Assembly: GCF_902170785.1 (NCBI RefSeq) | Contig: NZ_CABHYG010000016.1 | Coordinates: 1 to 64,000, forward strand | Source: Yersinia proxima | GTDB lineage: Bacteria; Pseudomonadota; Gammaproteobacteria; Enterobacterales; Enterobacteriaceae | Length of the DNA stretch: 64,000 nt | Direction: 5' to 3' | In this document: positions 46,988 to 57,644 of the stretch, one piece after another | Layout of the letters: every line of letters starts with the position of its first letter | Position numbering within the stretch: the first letter of the stretch is position 1 | Notes under the pieces: generated by a model | Seen by the model: only the letters and a program-made list of their open reading frames with translations | Databases searched by the model: none | Told to the model about the DNA's origin: nothing | Translations under genes and position numbers: made by a program

Positions 46988-48628
46988 TTACTTGCCTGCC
47001 AGTACGTCGCTGACAATATCTACTGCTTCCTGTTCTATCTTTTCGCGATGCTCTGCGCCGAGGAAACTTTCACAGTAAATTTTATAAGCCTCTTCAGTAC
47101 CGGATGGGCGCGCAGCAAACCAGCCATTTGCCGTCATCACTTTCAGCCCACCAATGGATGCGCCATTACCCGGTGCGGCAGTTAAACGTGCGGTGATAGC
47201 ATCACCTGCCAGTGTGCTGGCTTTAACCATTTCAGGGGACAACTTGGATAAGGCGTTTTTCTGCGCCTGCGTTGCCGGAGCCTGGATGCGGTTATAGCTT
47301 GGTGCGCCAAAGCGTTGCGCTAAACCATCATAGTGCTGTTGTGGATTTTTACCGGTTACCGCAGTGATTTCAGCCGCCAGCAAGCACATGATAATGCCAT
47401 CTTTATCCGTCGACCAAGGTTTGCCGTTAAAACGCAGGAAGGATGCACCGGCACTCTCCTCGCCACCAAATCCAAAACTGCCGTCGTGCAAACCATCAAC
47501 AAACCATTTGAAACCCACCGGCACTTCCACCAGCTTACGGCCCAAATCAGCAACCACTCTATCAATCATCGCGCTGGAAACCAGCGTTTTGCCCACCGCC
47601 ACATCTGCGCCCCATTGTGGACGATGCTGGAACAGGTAATTGATTGATACCGCGAGATAATGGTTAGGGTTCATTAAGCCAGCAGGTGTGACAATGCCGT
47701 GACGGTCGTAATCGGGATCGTTGGCGAAGGCCAAATCGAATTTGTCACGCAAAGCCAGCAAACCCGCCATCGCGCATTCAGATGAACAATCCATACGGAT
47801 CACACCATCATGATCCAGATGCATAAAGCGGAATGTCTGATCAATAGAATCATTAACCAGCGTCAGATCCAACTTATAGTGCTCGCCAATCCGTTGCCAG
47901 TAAGCAATACCGGAACCACCGAGAGGGTCAACACCTAATTTCAGACCCGCCTTTTGAATCGCGGGAATATCAACAACATCACCCAAACCCTCAACATACG
48001 GTTGAATCAAATCCTGCTCACGCAGGTGATTACCACGCCAGGCTTTATCCAGTGTCTGACGTTTAACACCCTCTAATTTCAAACTGAGCAACTGATTGGC
48101 GCGTTTTTCAATCACCGAGGTGAGATTGGTATCGGCCGGGCCGCCATTGGGTGGATTATACTTGATACCGCCATCTTCCGGCGGGTTGTGCGACGGAGTG
48201 ATAACAATGCCGTCAGCCAGATCTTTGCCTTGCGCGTTATAGCATAAAATCGCGTGGGAAATAGCGGGAGTCGGCGTGAAACCATTATCTTGCTGCACCA
48301 CGACATCCACGCCATTGGCGGTCAACACTTCCAATACGGAAATAAAGGCGGGTTCAGACAGCGCATGAGTATCTTTACCCACATAACACGGCCCGGTAAT
48401 GCCGTGCTGATGACGAACTTCAGCTATCGCCTGAGCGATTGCCAAAATATGGGCTTCATTAAAACTGTGGCGCAATGAGCTGCCACGGTGGCCTGACGTC
48501 CCAAATTTGACCGCATGGGCCTGATTTTCAGCATCAGGTTGCAATACATAATATTGCGACGTCAACTGAGCAACATTAATCAAATCGCTTTGCTGGGTCG
48601 CTTGCCCGGCACGAGGGTGATTAGCCAC
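46988..48628 (-). CDS. pgm: Phosphoglucomutase
   Basis: Pgm (546 residues) interconverts glucose 1-phosphate and glucose 6-phosphate. The phosphoserine loop is [18 protein letters not shown], the metal site is [11 protein letters not shown] and the sugar loop is [10 protein letters not shown]. The length agrees with E. coli Pgm. It follows seqA as in E. coli, with a 92-bp gap. Confidence 0.98.
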   Translation of the reverse strand: MANHPRAGQATQQSDLINVAQLTSQYYVLQPDAENQAHAVKFGTSGHRGSSLRHSFNEAHILAIAQAIAEVRHQHGITGPCYVGKDTHALSEPAFISVLEVLTANGVDVVVQQDNGFTPTPAISHAILCYNAQGKDLADGIVITPSHNPPEDGGIKYNPPNGGPADTNLTSVIEKRANQLLSLKLEGVKRQTLDKAWRGNHLREQDLIQPYVEGLGDVVDIPAIQKAGLKLGVDPLGGSGIAYWQRIGEHYKLDLTLVNDSIDQTFRFMHLDHDGVIRMDCSSECAMAGLLALRDKFDLAFANDPDYDRHGIVTPAGLMNPNHYLAVSINYLFQHRPQWGADVAVGKTLVSSAMIDRVVADLGRKLVEVPVGFKWFVDGLHDGSFGFGGEESAGASFLRFNGKPWSTDKDGIIMCLLAAEITAVTGKNPQQHYDGLAQRFGAPSYNRIQAPATQAQKNALSKLSPEMVKASTLAGDAITARLTAAPGNGASIGGLKVMTANGWFAARPSGTEEAYKIYCESFLGAEHREKIEQEAVDIVSDVLAGK

Positions 48629-48720
48629 AGTTACTACTCCCTATCTATCCATCATTGTGCAAATTGCAGGAGTATTCGCGGCCTGCAACTCCAACTTCTT
48701 TGGGTATCGTTTCAACGAAA

Positions 48721-49260
48721 TTAGATAGTCCCACACACCTTGTCAGTCAAATCTGGCGGGAACTGCATCGCCAGCATGATATGTTGCACCATGCTGCGTT
48801 TACGCTCGGTATTGGTATTGGTAATAACCCAGTATGGCGTACCAGGAACATGTTTAGGTTTGGTGTGTGTCCCGTTTTGCAACAAAGTTTGTTGGTCACC
48901 GGCAAAATAGACCCGGGTGCGACCATGTAAGGACTCCGTTGCCTCGGTAAAGGCCTGAGCATCTAAGGTATACAAGGTGGAAAGCACCAACATAAAACGG
49001 TTAACCGCCCGATTTTGCTCAGCATACTCATCAGATAACAGTAATTCACGTACCGCGCGAACCCTATCCTTTGGTGCTGGAGCCGTCGCTGTTTTGGCGA
49101 CATCATTATGGGCTAAGTTATTGGTAGATAAGCCCGTTACCGGCTGACCGGCTGTAAACTTCAGCATACGTCGTAAAATATCGGACGCGCTTTCGCCAAT
49201 GTGTTGCGTATGGCTGGCAATATAGCGATAAAGTTCTTCGTCGAGTTCAATAGTTTTCAT
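48721..49260 (-). CDS. seqA: Negative modulator of replication initiation SeqA
   Basis: SeqA (179 residues) binds hemimethylated GATC sites and keeps oriC from re-initiating. The N-terminal multimerisation domain (KTIELDEELYRYIASHTQHIGESASDILRRML) is followed by a variable linker (about 50-75). The C-terminal DNA-binding domain contains TPYWVITNTNTERKR. It lies upstream of pgm and is divergent from ybfF. Confidence 0.98.
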   Translation of the reverse strand: MKTIELDEELYRYIASHTQHIGESASDILRRMLKFTAGQPVTGLSTNNLAHNDVAKTATAPAPKDRVRAVRELLLSDEYAEQNRAVNRFMLVLSTLYTLDAQAFTEATESLHGRTRVYFAGDQQTLLQNGTHTKPKHVPGTPYWVITNTNTERKRSMVQHIMLAMQFPPDLTDKVCGTI

Positions 49261-49465
49261 CTTTATCCAGTACGGTTTTCTACTTTCTTATGCATATCTT
49301 AGGATTATAAAGTCAAAGCGTGCTAACGAGTACCTTTATCCACGATAAATGCCCCAATACATTAGCCACGACTTAAATAACCCACATTAACCCTAATCGT
49401 GAAGCAGTACAGCTTCGCTGAGTCATGATACCCTAACCATAATATCTCTCAGTATGAACTTCGCC

Positions 49466-50260
49466 ATGAAATTAAACTTCCGCCAACAAAACGCACTTTC
49501 TCCCACCGCTTCCCTGCCGATCATCTTGATTCATGGGTTATTTGGTAACCTTGATAACCTCGGGGTATTAGCTCGCGACTTACACAAAGACCATGACGTG
49601 ATTCAGGTCGATTTGCGCGATCACGGTTTATCCCCGCGCTCACCTGAGGTGAATTATCCTGATATGGCGCAGGATGTGCTGGAATTGATGGAAGGGCTTG
49701 AGATAAAAAAAGCAATTATCATTGGGCATTCCATGGGGGGGAAAGTGGCGATGGCCATGACAGCAATTGCGTCCGACCGCATCGAAAAGTTGATAGTAAT
49801 AGATGTCGCCCCCATCGATTATCAACTGCGCCGTCATGATCAGATTTTCGCGGCTATCAATGCAGTAACTGCTGCGGGTGTGACTCAACGCCAGGAAGCC
49901 GCTCAACTGATGCGCGAATCAATAAAAGAAGAAGGTGTTATTCAGTTCTTATTGAAATCATTCCATAACGGTGAGTGGCGGTTTAACGTGCCCGCATTGT
50001 GGGATCAATACGAAAATATTGTTGGCTGGCAACCCATTCCCCCCTGGCCACATCCCATTTTGTTTATTCGCGGTGAACTGTCACCTTATATTCAAGACAG
50101 CTATCGCGATGAGATTGCCCGTCAATTCCCACAAGCACGCGCCCATGTTGTCGCCGGAACCGGACACTGGGTGCATGCAGAAAAACCAGATTCTGTCTTA
50201 CGCGCCATTCACCGCTTTATTGATGAAGAGAGTGACGAAAATAGCACTGGTGAAAAATAG
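49466..50260 (+). CDS. ybfF: Esterase YbfF (alpha/beta hydrolase)
   Basis: YbfF (264 residues) is a cytoplasmic alpha/beta-hydrolase acting on short acyl esters. The oxyanion segment is LIHGLFGNLDNLG, the nucleophile elbow is IGHSMGGK and the catalytic histidine is in GTGHWVHAEKP. I choose the ATG at 49466 (MKLNFRQQ), like E. coli MKLNIRAQ. Another in-frame ATG at 49454 cannot be excluded, since neither has a strong ribosome site. Confidence 0.93.
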   Translation: MKLNFRQQNALSPTASLPIILIHGLFGNLDNLGVLARDLHKDHDVIQVDLRDHGLSPRSPEVNYPDMAQDVLELMEGLEIKKAIIIGHSMGGKVAMAMTAIASDRIEKLIVIDVAPIDYQLRRHDQIFAAINAVTAAGVTQRQEAAQLMRESIKEEGVIQFLLKSFHNGEWRFNVPALWDQYENIVGWQPIPPWPHPILFIRGELSPYIQDSYRDEIARQFPQARAHVVAGTGHWVHAEKPDSVLRAIHRFIDEESDENSTGEK

Positions 50261-50603
50261 TGCTGAGCAAAAAACGAACCGCGCGCGATGGATGTTGATT
50301 AAAAATCATACCCTGGGGAAAAGAAATGTATTTCCTGTGGAAAAATTGTGCAAAAAAGAGTGAATTAGCCCAATCTAATCACAGTAAGGCATTGTCGTTG
50401 CTCGGTTGGCTAGGGTATTATGGCGCGCTATAAATTTGCTCCGGTGTTTGGTAGCAAATGCAAATTCAGGCTGTTGGTTCATACCCAACTGAATGGATGT
50501 TGTGGCGTTATCAGCAGCATCAAGTCAGAAAGGTATCGGTCTGAAACGTGTAAACCGAATCGTCAGAAATTTCTGATGTAAATCCCTTGTAGTACCGCTA
50601 CCT
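50261..50603. other. Gap between ybfF and ybfE
   Basis: These 343 bp hold no credible gene. They contain an inverted repeat TTTGCT/AGCAAA near 50436-50459 and a perfect palindrome at 50563-50576, reported separately. No LexA-box with CTG-N10-CAG was found. Confidence 0.5.
50563..50576. promoter_or_regulatory. 14-bp perfect palindrome before ybfE
   Basis: TCAGAAATTTCTGA reads the same on both strands and is centred about 34 bp before the ybfE ATG. It could be an operator, perhaps for the ribbon-helix-helix protein YbfE itself. That is a guess from place and symmetry. Confidence 0.35.
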
Positions 50604-50891
50604 ATGGCAAAAGAACAAACGGATCGCACGACGCTGGATCTGTTCGCAGATGAACGCCGTCCGGGGCGCCCGAAAACAAACCCATTATCCCGTGATGAAC
50701 AGCTTAGAATTAATAAGCGAAATCAACTACGGCGCGATAAAGTACGTGGTTTACGGCGCGTGGAACTGAAAATTAATGCCGATGCCGTCGACGCTCTCAA
50801 TAGTCTTGCAGAGCAACGTAACATCAGCCGTAGTGAACTGATTGAACAGATGTTGTTGGCTCAATTGGCACACTCACAAGAAGGGTTTTAA
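50604..50891 (+). CDS. ybfE: Ribbon-helix-helix protein YbfE (LexA-regulated in E. coli)
   Basis: This 95-residue protein has a basic N-terminal half (DERRPGRPKTNPLSRDEQLRINKRNQLRRDK) and a C-terminal ribbon-helix-helix fold (RVELKINADAVDALNSLAEQRNISRSELIEQML). It is probably a small DNA-binding protein. In E. coli the gene is under LexA control, but I do not see a good LexA box here. Confidence 0.92.
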   Translation: MAKEQTDRTTLDLFADERRPGRPKTNPLSRDEQLRINKRNQLRRDKVRGLRRVELKINADAVDALNSLAEQRNISRSELIEQMLLAQLAHSQEGF

Positions 50892-50910
50892 CCCTATCGG
50901 TTATCACGAC

Positions 50911-50938
50911 GGCGTGGCGTAAGTGATTACGCCACGCC
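50911..50938. terminator. Bidirectional hairpin between ybfE and the chemoreceptor gene
   Basis: GGCGTGGCGTAA-GTGA-TTACGCCACGCC is a perfect 12-bp GC-rich stem lying between convergent genes. The T-tracts on both sides are poor, but the stem itself is strong. Confidence 0.75.
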
Positions 50939-50956
50939 AATATCCCTATCTCAGAT

Positions 50957-52615
50957 TTAGAAAGTTTCCCAGTTTGCGTTGTTGTCTACCTTGGCAACAG
51001 GCGCTGCTGTTAATACCGTCGCCCGAGGTTTGGCTGCCGGTTTTGCTCTCACATCATCTGACTGCAATTTAAACACTGCTACCGCTTGGTTTAACTGAGT
51101 CGCTTGCGCTTCGAGCGAAGCTGCTGCTCGTGATGCTTCTTGTACCAATGCGGCATTTTGCTGAGTCACGCTGTCCATTTCAGCCACCGCCTGCCCGACC
51201 TGCGTGATACCTTTGCTTTGCTCATCTGACGCCGATGCTATCTCACCCATTAAATCGGTGACATTGGTGATGGAGCGAACAATTTCATCCATGGTTATCC
51301 CGGCACTTTCTACCAATGCAGAACCGCTGCTAACCCGGCTAACGGACTCGGCTATCAGACTATCAATCTCTTTCGCAGCTTGCGCACTGCGTTGAGCAAG
51401 ATTGCGTACCTCACTGGCTACCACGGCAAAGCCACGACCTTGTTCACCCGCTCTGGCCGCTTCAACAGCAGCATTCAGTGCCAGAATATTGGTCTGGAAA
51501 GCGATACTATTAATCACCGTCGTAATATCGGCTATTTTGCGTGAGCTGGCTGAAATCTCATCCATGGTATGAACCACATCAGCCACCAGCGCTCCGCCTT
51601 TTTTGGCGGTGATAGAAGCACTTGCCGCCAGTTGGCTGGCGTGATGTGCATTATCCGCATTGTGTTTTACCGTGGCTGTTAGCTGCTCCATACTGGCTGC
51701 TGTTTCTTCTAATGCAGCAGCCTGCTGCTCGGTTCGCGATGATAAATCCGTATTACCAGCAGAGATTTCTGCCGCCCCGTGATAAATGCCATCAGTGCTG
51801 CTGCGGATAGCATGAACCGTATTGGCCAAACTGGTTTGTACATCACGTAGTAGTGGAAACAATTGCCCGACGCAGTTACGACCAAAATCGGTAATGGGTT
51901 GACCCAGTTGACCTGAAGCAATAACGCGAAAATGAGCACGAATAGCGTCTAACGGGCGAACCAGATTAACTAATAGGTAGCGATCCGTTGCCAGTAATAT
52001 CAACAATCCAGCTACCAAAGCAGAAATTAACGTAATACTGCTCACTTTTGTTAACTGAGCAAATTGATCTTTAGCTACCCCAATAGCTTTGGATGCAGCT
52101 TGATTAAAGTTTTCCGCAACAGAACCATATTGACGGCTCAATGCGGGCACCGTCTTTTTCGCTAGATCCTGATAAGCCGCGCTATTGTTAGCCATTGCCG
52201 CCTGATACAGCGGTGTAACACCTTGATCAATTAACCCGCTCCACCCATCAATTACCTCATTGACCAAAGCGGGATCAATCTGTGCATGGTCGATGGCTTT
52301 AAACTGCGCCAGCTTCTGCTTCAGATTTTCAAGAGCTGCATTGGATGATTTGAGTTCTTTATTTGCATCCGCAATGTTGCCGCTCTGACGATAATCCACT
52401 GAACGGGCAAGACGTGTCACCATCCGAAAATATTGATCCGTGCCCTGATTGACCAAATTCATATTTTCAACCAACACACTGTTGGCATTAGACGATTGAG
52501 TTAGTTGATTCAGCGATAGCAACATATAAGCAGATACGCCGCCCCATAACAGGCAAAATGCGCCAAGTACCCAAAGTAGTGCCGCTCTGATGGTGATATT
52601 TTTTAAAAACTGCAT
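50957..52615 (-). CDS. Methyl-accepting chemotaxis protein (Tsr/Tar-like)
   Basis: This 552-residue chemoreceptor has TM1 at about 11-33, a four-helix periplasmic ligand domain (about 35-190), TM2 at about 192-213 and a HAMP domain. The signalling hairpin core is [33 protein letters not shown]. It ends in NWETF, the pentapeptide that tethers CheR and CheB, so it is a high-abundance type receptor. The ligand is not known. It is placed between ybfE and fldA, which adjoin in E. coli, so it is an insertion relative to that genome. Confidence 0.95.
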   Translation of the reverse strand: MQFLKNITIRAALLWVLGAFCLLWGGVSAYMLLSLNQLTQSSNANSVLVENMNLVNQGTDQYFRMVTRLARSVDYRQSGNIADANKELKSSNAALENLKQKLAQFKAIDHAQIDPALVNEVIDGWSGLIDQGVTPLYQAAMANNSAAYQDLAKKTVPALSRQYGSVAENFNQAASKAIGVAKDQFAQLTKVSSITLISALVAGLLILLATDRYLLVNLVRPLDAIRAHFRVIASGQLGQPITDFGRNCVGQLFPLLRDVQTSLANTVHAIRSSTDGIYHGAAEISAGNTDLSSRTEQQAAALEETAASMEQLTATVKHNADNAHHASQLAASASITAKKGGALVADVVHTMDEISASSRKIADITTVINSIAFQTNILALNAAVEAARAGEQGRGFAVVASEVRNLAQRSAQAAKEIDSLIAESVSRVSSGSALVESAGITMDEIVRSITNVTDLMGEIASASDEQSKGITQVGQAVAEMDSVTQQNAALVQEASRAAASLEAQATQLNQAVAVFKLQSDDVRAKPAAKPRATVLTAAPVAKVDNNANWETF

Positions 52616-52837
52616 AGTTGTTCTCCTTCACTGCAAATTGCAACCATTCGGTTACACCGGTGTTATCGGCAATGAGGTTATAAGGTTGAGCCACTCACAA
52701 AAATTTAATATCGCATAATCTTGATATCGGCCGGACGAGGTTTTCTGGCATTATATCGGCCTATACATGTGTTATATTATTGGGTCTGGCGCTCAGTGAT
52801 TTACATAACAATTTGAATTTAAAAGGTATTAAGTTAT

Positions 52838-53365
52838 ATGGCAACTGTAGGCATTTTCTTTGGCAGCGATACTGGCAATACCGAAAACATTGCCAAGATG
52901 ATCCAAAAGCAACTGGGCAAAGATGTTGCTGAGGTTCACGACATTGCCAAAAGCACTAAAGAAGATTTAGAAGGCTTTGATATCCTGCTTATCGGCATCC
53001 CAACCTGGTATTACGGTGAAGCTCAATGTGATTGGGATGATTTCTTCCCAACGCTGGAAGAGATTGATTTCAACGGCAAGTTGGTTGCTATATTTGGCTG
53101 TGGTGATCAGGAAGATTACGCAGAATATTTCTGTGATGCGATGGGGACTGTGCGCGATATCATCGAACCACGCGGTGCTGCTATCGTCGGTCACTGGCCA
53201 ACGGCTGGCTACCACTTTGAAGCATCCAAAGGTTTGGCAGATGACGATCACTTTATTGGTTTAGCCATTGATGAAGATCGCCAGCCAGAATTGACAAATG
53301 AGCGCGTTGAAGCCTGGGTAAAACAGATCAGCGAAGAACTGAATCTGGCCGAAATTACCGGTTAA
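52838..53365 (+). CDS. fldA: Flavodoxin 1
   Basis: FldA (175 residues) is an FMN electron carrier for reductive enzymes such as biotin synthase, methionine synthase and IspG/IspH. The phosphate loop FFGSDTGNTENIAKM, the 50s loop PTWYYGEAQCDWDDF and the 90s loop GCGDQEDYAEYFCDAMG are intact. It lies upstream of fur as in E. coli. Confidence 0.98.
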   Translation: MATVGIFFGSDTGNTENIAKMIQKQLGKDVAEVHDIAKSTKEDLEGFDILLIGIPTWYYGEAQCDWDDFFPTLEEIDFNGKLVAIFGCGDQEDYAEYFCDAMGTVRDIIEPRGAAIVGHWPTAGYHFEASKGLADDDHFIGLAIDEDRQPELTNERVEAWVKQISEELNLAEITG

Positions 53366-53375
53366 TTTGTCGTGT

Positions 53376-53427
53376 CGGAAACGCGAGGGTGATGTTAAAC
53401 ATTAGTGCGCGTTTCCGTTCCTTTCTC
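53376..53427 (+). terminator. Terminator of fldA
   Basis: CGGAAACGCG (53376-53385) and CGCGTTTCCG (53408-53417) form a perfect 10-bp stem around a 22-nt loop. They are followed by TTCCTTTCTC. The next 300 bp to fur hold no gene that I can support. Confidence 0.75.
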
Positions 53428-53733
53428 ACCTATCGCCATACTCTGTTAAGCCGCCCACAGATTCACATCTTCATCCGTGCAAAATGAAAATATTCCGCTA
53501 CAAATTTGTAACCTTATATTTTGCAGTCATATACTTAGATTATGCGACTACCCCATTCATCAATACATTGCATGATTAATCGGGCAAAGTGTGCAATTAT
53601 ATCTTTGTTAACAACCACGGTTTTCATTTGGGGCTAGCAGTTCTATAATGAGACGCAATTGAGAATATTGCGCCACGGATGTCATAGGCTGAACAGCCTT
53701 AATTTGAATCGATAGTAACAGGACTGAATCCGC

Positions 53734-54180
53734 ATGACTGACAACAACAAAGCCTTAAAAAACGCAGGCCTTAAAGTAACACTGCCCCGGCTTAAGATTC
53801 TGGAAGTGTTGCAAGATCCGGCGTGCCATCACGTCAGCGCGGAAGATCTTTATAAAAAGCTGATCGATATCGGTGAAGAAATTGGCCTGGCGACGGTTTA
53901 CCGTGTACTGAACCAGTTTGATGATGCCGGTATTGTGACCCGCCATAATTTCGAAGGCGGCAAATCAGTCTTTGAGCTGACGCAGCAACATCATCACGAT
54001 CACCTGATTTGTCTGGATTGCGGCAAAGTGATCGAATTTAGCAATGAATCCATTGAATCGCTTCAACGTGAAATTGCTAAACAACATGGTATCAAGCTGA
54101 CCAATCACAGTCTGTATCTGTACGGCCACTGTGAAAGCGGCGATTGCCGTGAGAATGAATCTGCGCACGATAAAAGATAA
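53734..54180 (+). CDS. fur: Ferric uptake regulator Fur
   Basis: Fur (148 residues) is the iron-dependent repressor. The winged-helix domain (about 1-82, with GLATVYRVLNQFDDAGIV as recognition helix) is followed by the dimerisation and metal domain (HHHDHLICLDCGKVIEF and CESGDCRENE). These hold the zinc cysteines. The promoter lies in the 368-bp gap behind fldA. No clear 19-bp Fur box was found there. Confidence 0.98.
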   Translation: MTDNNKALKNAGLKVTLPRLKILEVLQDPACHHVSAEDLYKKLIDIGEEIGLATVYRVLNQFDDAGIVTRHNFEGGKSVFELTQQHHHDHLICLDCGKVIEFSNESIESLQREIAKQHGIKLTNHSLYLYGHCESGDCRENESAHDKR

Positions 54181-54474
54181 TTTAATTTTATCGCGTTGAC
54201 TTATAAAGATTTTAAGCGCTACTGAATAAAAAATCCGCAAGATGGCCGCCTTTCCCGTTCAGTAACCCGAGTGTCACTCGGTCGGGAGTCAGGTGGTCAT
54301 TCTTATTTATACCCTACCACTACCTGTATAAATTCAAATACCTGCATAAATTCAAAGTAAAAAAAACCCCGGACTTGCCGGGGGAAAACTATCAACTCAA
54401 CTTCACATAATGTTGTTTACCTAAACCTCAGCAAACAGGAGATAACATCAGACACAGCACTTTGACAGCAATAA
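54181..54474. other. Convergent gap fur / hexosaminidase
   Basis: This 294-bp stretch contains a hairpin at about 54269-54290 (CCGAGTG paired with CACTCGG) that may end fur transcription. The terminator of the hexosaminidase operon is at 54359-54384. No gene is seen. Confidence 0.5.
54359..54384 (-). terminator. Intrinsic terminator of the chiP-chiQ-hexosaminidase operon
   Basis: On the minus strand CCCCGG-CAAGT-CCGGGG is followed by TTTTTTTT. It lies about 90 bp after the hexosaminidase stop. Confidence 0.9.
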
Positions 54475-57150
54475 TCAAACTTTAACCGGCTCCGCACGAC
54501 TACTACGTTTGCCATCTGGACTGGTGGAACGAATCAACACATCACCGCTGACTTTAGGTTGTGCTTTGGCATCATATTTCTGCCATTGCTTACCGCCATC
54601 GGTGGAATACTCAATTATCAGCCCCGGCAAGGAGATGTTAGCTTCCAACGTCCCTGCTACAACACGTGCACCCGGAATTGGTAAACGGTAAGCCACACCC
54701 GCTTTATCCAGTTTTGCTAATTCACGTTGGCCCATGATGTTGGCAAAACGCTGCCAATCGGTACTCAATGCCTTGGTGTCAACCAGGTGCGTTTCGCCAC
54801 CTTTATACTCGCGACCGGCTTTATAATCCTGCTCCCAAGACGCACGATGCCAGGCACGTTCAGCCAGTGGTAATACCCGAGGGAAAATCATGTATTCCAT
54901 TTGCTCATCAGTGCGCACTGTTTCATTCCACGATTGACCGGAGATACCGTGCACACCCGGCCAGGGTTTATCACTTTTAGCACTGAAGTGATTACCATCA
55001 CGGTCGACCGATGTTTCCGCGTTTTGCGGCATGTTATCCGGCGCGAAACTAAAGACTTTAGCTTCGTCGCTGAAGCGAGTTGCCCAGTAATAACCGCGCT
55101 CATTTGGGTTAACTTCATATGGCATGTCGAAGTAGACATAATCCGGATTCGACGCGACCACTTCATAGCCTTTATTGGCCCAATCATTGATTGAATCAGC
55201 ACCGCCCCAATAGAGGGTATCCCAGAAGTTAACGCCCACCCGTTTCGTGGCAAAGTCTTTCGACGACTTGGCATCTTTAAGGCCGTCTTGCCAGGCTTGC
55301 ATTTTTTCAATGCCATGAGCATTTACCAACTTGCTGACTTCAATAGCAAAGTGGCTGGAAAGGTGCTCAACATCCTGAATTTTTCCTTGCTTGACCATAT
55401 CCTGGCAAACTTGTGATTTGGCCCACGGCTTATCTTCAATACTCTTATCAATAATCCCTTTGCCCGGCTCAATCGTGCCATTTTTATCCTGGAAGCCTGC
55501 ACCCAGACGGATGTTTTTCGCCTCATCACCGCCAAAATGCCAAGTATTCAGCGGCATACCCGCTTCTTTGTGCATTTGAGCCATTTCGCCAATCACTTTG
55601 TCGACAAAGCGTTTAGACGAATCCAGACACGGGTTGAGATAACTTTTGCGTTCATAGAACTGAACAGAAGTTGTGTTGGAATCATCTGTCGGGTCAACCA
55701 GGCGGAACTCGTTGGCTTCTTTTTCTTTACCCTGCTTCATCAAATTGTTGTACCGAGCTTCCATCGAGACCACTGCTGCACGCGCGTGGGCGGGCATATC
55801 AATCTCAGGAATGACCTCAATTTGGCGGGCTTTAGCGTATTTCAAAATGTCGATGTAATCATCACGGGTAAAGTGACCCGATCCCAAATTATTGCTATCA
55901 GGGCCAGAGCCCAATTGCGGCAGTAAACAGGTGTTTTCCGTTAAATCGTGGCAACGCTTGCTGCCCACATCGGTCAGTTCTGGCAGGCCTGGTATCTCAA
56001 TACGCCAGCCTTCATCATCACTCAGATGGAAGTGGAATTTGTTCAGTTTGTAAGCGGCCATCTGATCGAGCAAACGCAATACTGCATCTTTAGTTTTGAA
56101 GTTACGCCCGACATCCAGGAAAACACCACGGTATTCAAAGCGTGGCGCATCTTTGGCATCCAATGTCGCAATCTTCTGGCTACCATCTGTCGGGACTAAA
56201 GAAAGAATGGATTGCAGGCCGTAAAACACACCTGTTGGGTCAAAACCAATGACTTGCGCGCCCTTTTCACCAATTTTCAGCTCATATGCCCCTGAAACGG
56301 CTAAGTCACCTTTAAAGGCAGACGGCTGAATTGAGGTTTTAATCGGGAAGCCCGTTGGAGCCAACTTCAAGCCAAGTAATTCAAAGCGCTGCTGCGCCAC
56401 CTCAGCAGTTGTTTTGGATAAAGTGCTCAGATCAAGCGCCACACCTTGACTTAAGTCGGCATCTTGTTGGTGAACCTTCACTTCCATTGGTGTCGGGATA
56501 ATCTGCCCGCGCAGGTTAGCCGCCGCTAATGTTTTCACGGCCTCATTTTTGACGAAGCGAGATTCCGGCGTCATTAATACGTTATTGTCGTCCTTAGTAC
56601 GTTTCCACTGATCGCCCGTAAACTGAGTCAGATATTCATTAATATCTTCAGTATCAGTACTTTTCAGAACTTTTGGTTTTGCATCACCCGAAGTGGCATA
56701 CCAGCGCGGCATAAAGTCGGTGGCAAATAACTGCCAGTATTCGCCGGTGATCGGGATTTCAACCGCCTGATTAGCAGGGAAACCCGTAAATTTGGCGGTA
56801 GGTTCAATTTTATGTAGATCACCCGTCAGGTGAGTAATTTTAAACTGATCATTATCTACGGTGAGAATTTGACGAATACTATGGAAGTAAATGGCCCAGT
56901 CCTGGCCTTTGATCTCATCCCCGGTATTGGTCAGAGTAATCAATACTTTATTACATGATGCCCAGTCAGCTCCCAACTTGGCACAATCTACGCCATTCTC
57001 AGCAGCGCGGTTATCCAACACTTTATAATTAACTTTCAAAGCGCTGAGTTGATCAACAATCTGTTGATTAGTGGCATCTGCATGGGCAGCCCCCATCAAG
57101 CCAAAGGTTGCGGTAATTGCCGCTAACGCATTTAATCTGAATTTGTTCAT
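54475..57150 (-). CDS. Chitobiase / beta-N-acetylhexosaminidase (GH20)
   Basis: This 891-residue secreted enzyme splits chitobiose and longer GlcNAc oligomers in the periplasm. A signal peptide ([17 protein letters not shown], ending AAHA) precedes the N-terminal carbohydrate-binding domain and a beta-lactone-like domain. The GH20 barrel carries the catalytic pair in [12 protein letters not shown], and a C-terminal Ig-like domain ends it. I choose the ATG at 57150, which has GAGG six bases upstream. The order chiP-chiQ-hexosaminidase equals the chiPQ-ctb operon of Serratia. Products would feed NagE as GlcNAc. Confidence 0.95.
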   Translation of the reverse strand: MNKFRLNALAAITATFGLMGAAHADATNQQIVDQLSALKVNYKVLDNRAAENGVDCAKLGADWASCNKVLITLTNTGDEIKGQDWAIYFHSIRQILTVDNDQFKITHLTGDLHKIEPTAKFTGFPANQAVEIPITGEYWQLFATDFMPRWYATSGDAKPKVLKSTDTEDINEYLTQFTGDQWKRTKDDNNVLMTPESRFVKNEAVKTLAAANLRGQIIPTPMEVKVHQQDADLSQGVALDLSTLSKTTAEVAQQRFELLGLKLAPTGFPIKTSIQPSAFKGDLAVSGAYELKIGEKGAQVIGFDPTGVFYGLQSILSLVPTDGSQKIATLDAKDAPRFEYRGVFLDVGRNFKTKDAVLRLLDQMAAYKLNKFHFHLSDDEGWRIEIPGLPELTDVGSKRCHDLTENTCLLPQLGSGPDSNNLGSGHFTRDDYIDILKYAKARQIEVIPEIDMPAHARAAVVSMEARYNNLMKQGKEKEANEFRLVDPTDDSNTTSVQFYERKSYLNPCLDSSKRFVDKVIGEMAQMHKEAGMPLNTWHFGGDEAKNIRLGAGFQDKNGTIEPGKGIIDKSIEDKPWAKSQVCQDMVKQGKIQDVEHLSSHFAIEVSKLVNAHGIEKMQAWQDGLKDAKSSKDFATKRVGVNFWDTLYWGGADSINDWANKGYEVVASNPDYVYFDMPYEVNPNERGYYWATRFSDEAKVFSFAPDNMPQNAETSVDRDGNHFSAKSDKPWPGVHGISGQSWNETVRTDEQMEYMIFPRVLPLAERAWHRASWEQDYKAGREYKGGETHLVDTKALSTDWQRFANIMGQRELAKLDKAGVAYRLPIPGARVVAGTLEANISLPGLIIEYSTDGGKQWQKYDAKAQPKVSGDVLIRSTSPDGKRSSRAEPVKV

Positions 57151-57257
57151 CACTAACCTCATCCATAATGAATAACCGCTGCCAAAGTCGCTACTGAAGT
57201 ATTGCCGCTGACAGAATTATTGTTAGATCAATAGTTGTTAAATAAATTATTGTTAAA

Positions 57258-57584
57258 TCAATTATTGTTGCGAATTTCTTGCCAAAGTTTGCCGCACTGC
57301 GCGTCATAGGCTTGGCCATTACCAGTGTGGGCCGCATCAATACAGCGCTGGTAATCCAGTACTCGTACTGTTTCTTTGTCGGTAAAGGCTTGATGTGCTT
57401 TCTCTTGTTTCAAGACATTCAATACCGCTTTGCAAGGGATCAGTCTTTCTGGTTGACCTTCGCTGGCATTGATACAAGCGCTGTATGCTTGCTTAAGTTT
57501 GCTGTCTTCCGGCTGAACGGGAGTTTGTGGGGCACAAGCACTTAATCCCATGACTGCGGCGATGATAAAAAAGATTTTTTTCAT
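57258..57584 (-). CDS. chiQ: Chitoporin-associated lipoprotein ChiQ (YbfN)
   Basis: ChiQ (108 residues) is a small lipoprotein with a signal peptide ending in the lipobox GLSAC (Cys17). The body QAYSACINASEGQPERLIPCKAVLNVLKQEK matches E. coli YbfN. Its function in chitosugar uptake is not settled. It lies 60 bp behind chiP in the same operon. Confidence 0.93.
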   Translation of the reverse strand: MKKIFFIIAAVMGLSACAPQTPVQPEDSKLKQAYSACINASEGQPERLIPCKAVLNVLKQEKAHQAFTDKETVRVLDYQRCIDAAHTGNGQAYDAQCGKLWQEIRNNN

Positions 57585-57644
57585 GGTGGCACTCCATTAT
57601 GTCCCCGGCACAATGGCCGGGGATGGCAATCAAAAGGGGAAAAA

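Noticed and set aside
50261-50603. LexA box before ybfE
   Set aside because: No CTG-N10-CAG arrangement with an AT-rich centre was found.
53366-53733. Fur box in the fur promoter
   Set aside because: TATAATGAGACGCAATTGAG near 53644 matches the 19-bp consensus only loosely, so it is not reported.
53600-53760. A uof-like leader peptide before fur, as in E. coli
   Set aside because: The frame that would overlap the fur start has a stop codon about 30 bases upstream and no ATG, GTG or TTG start in the remaining part.
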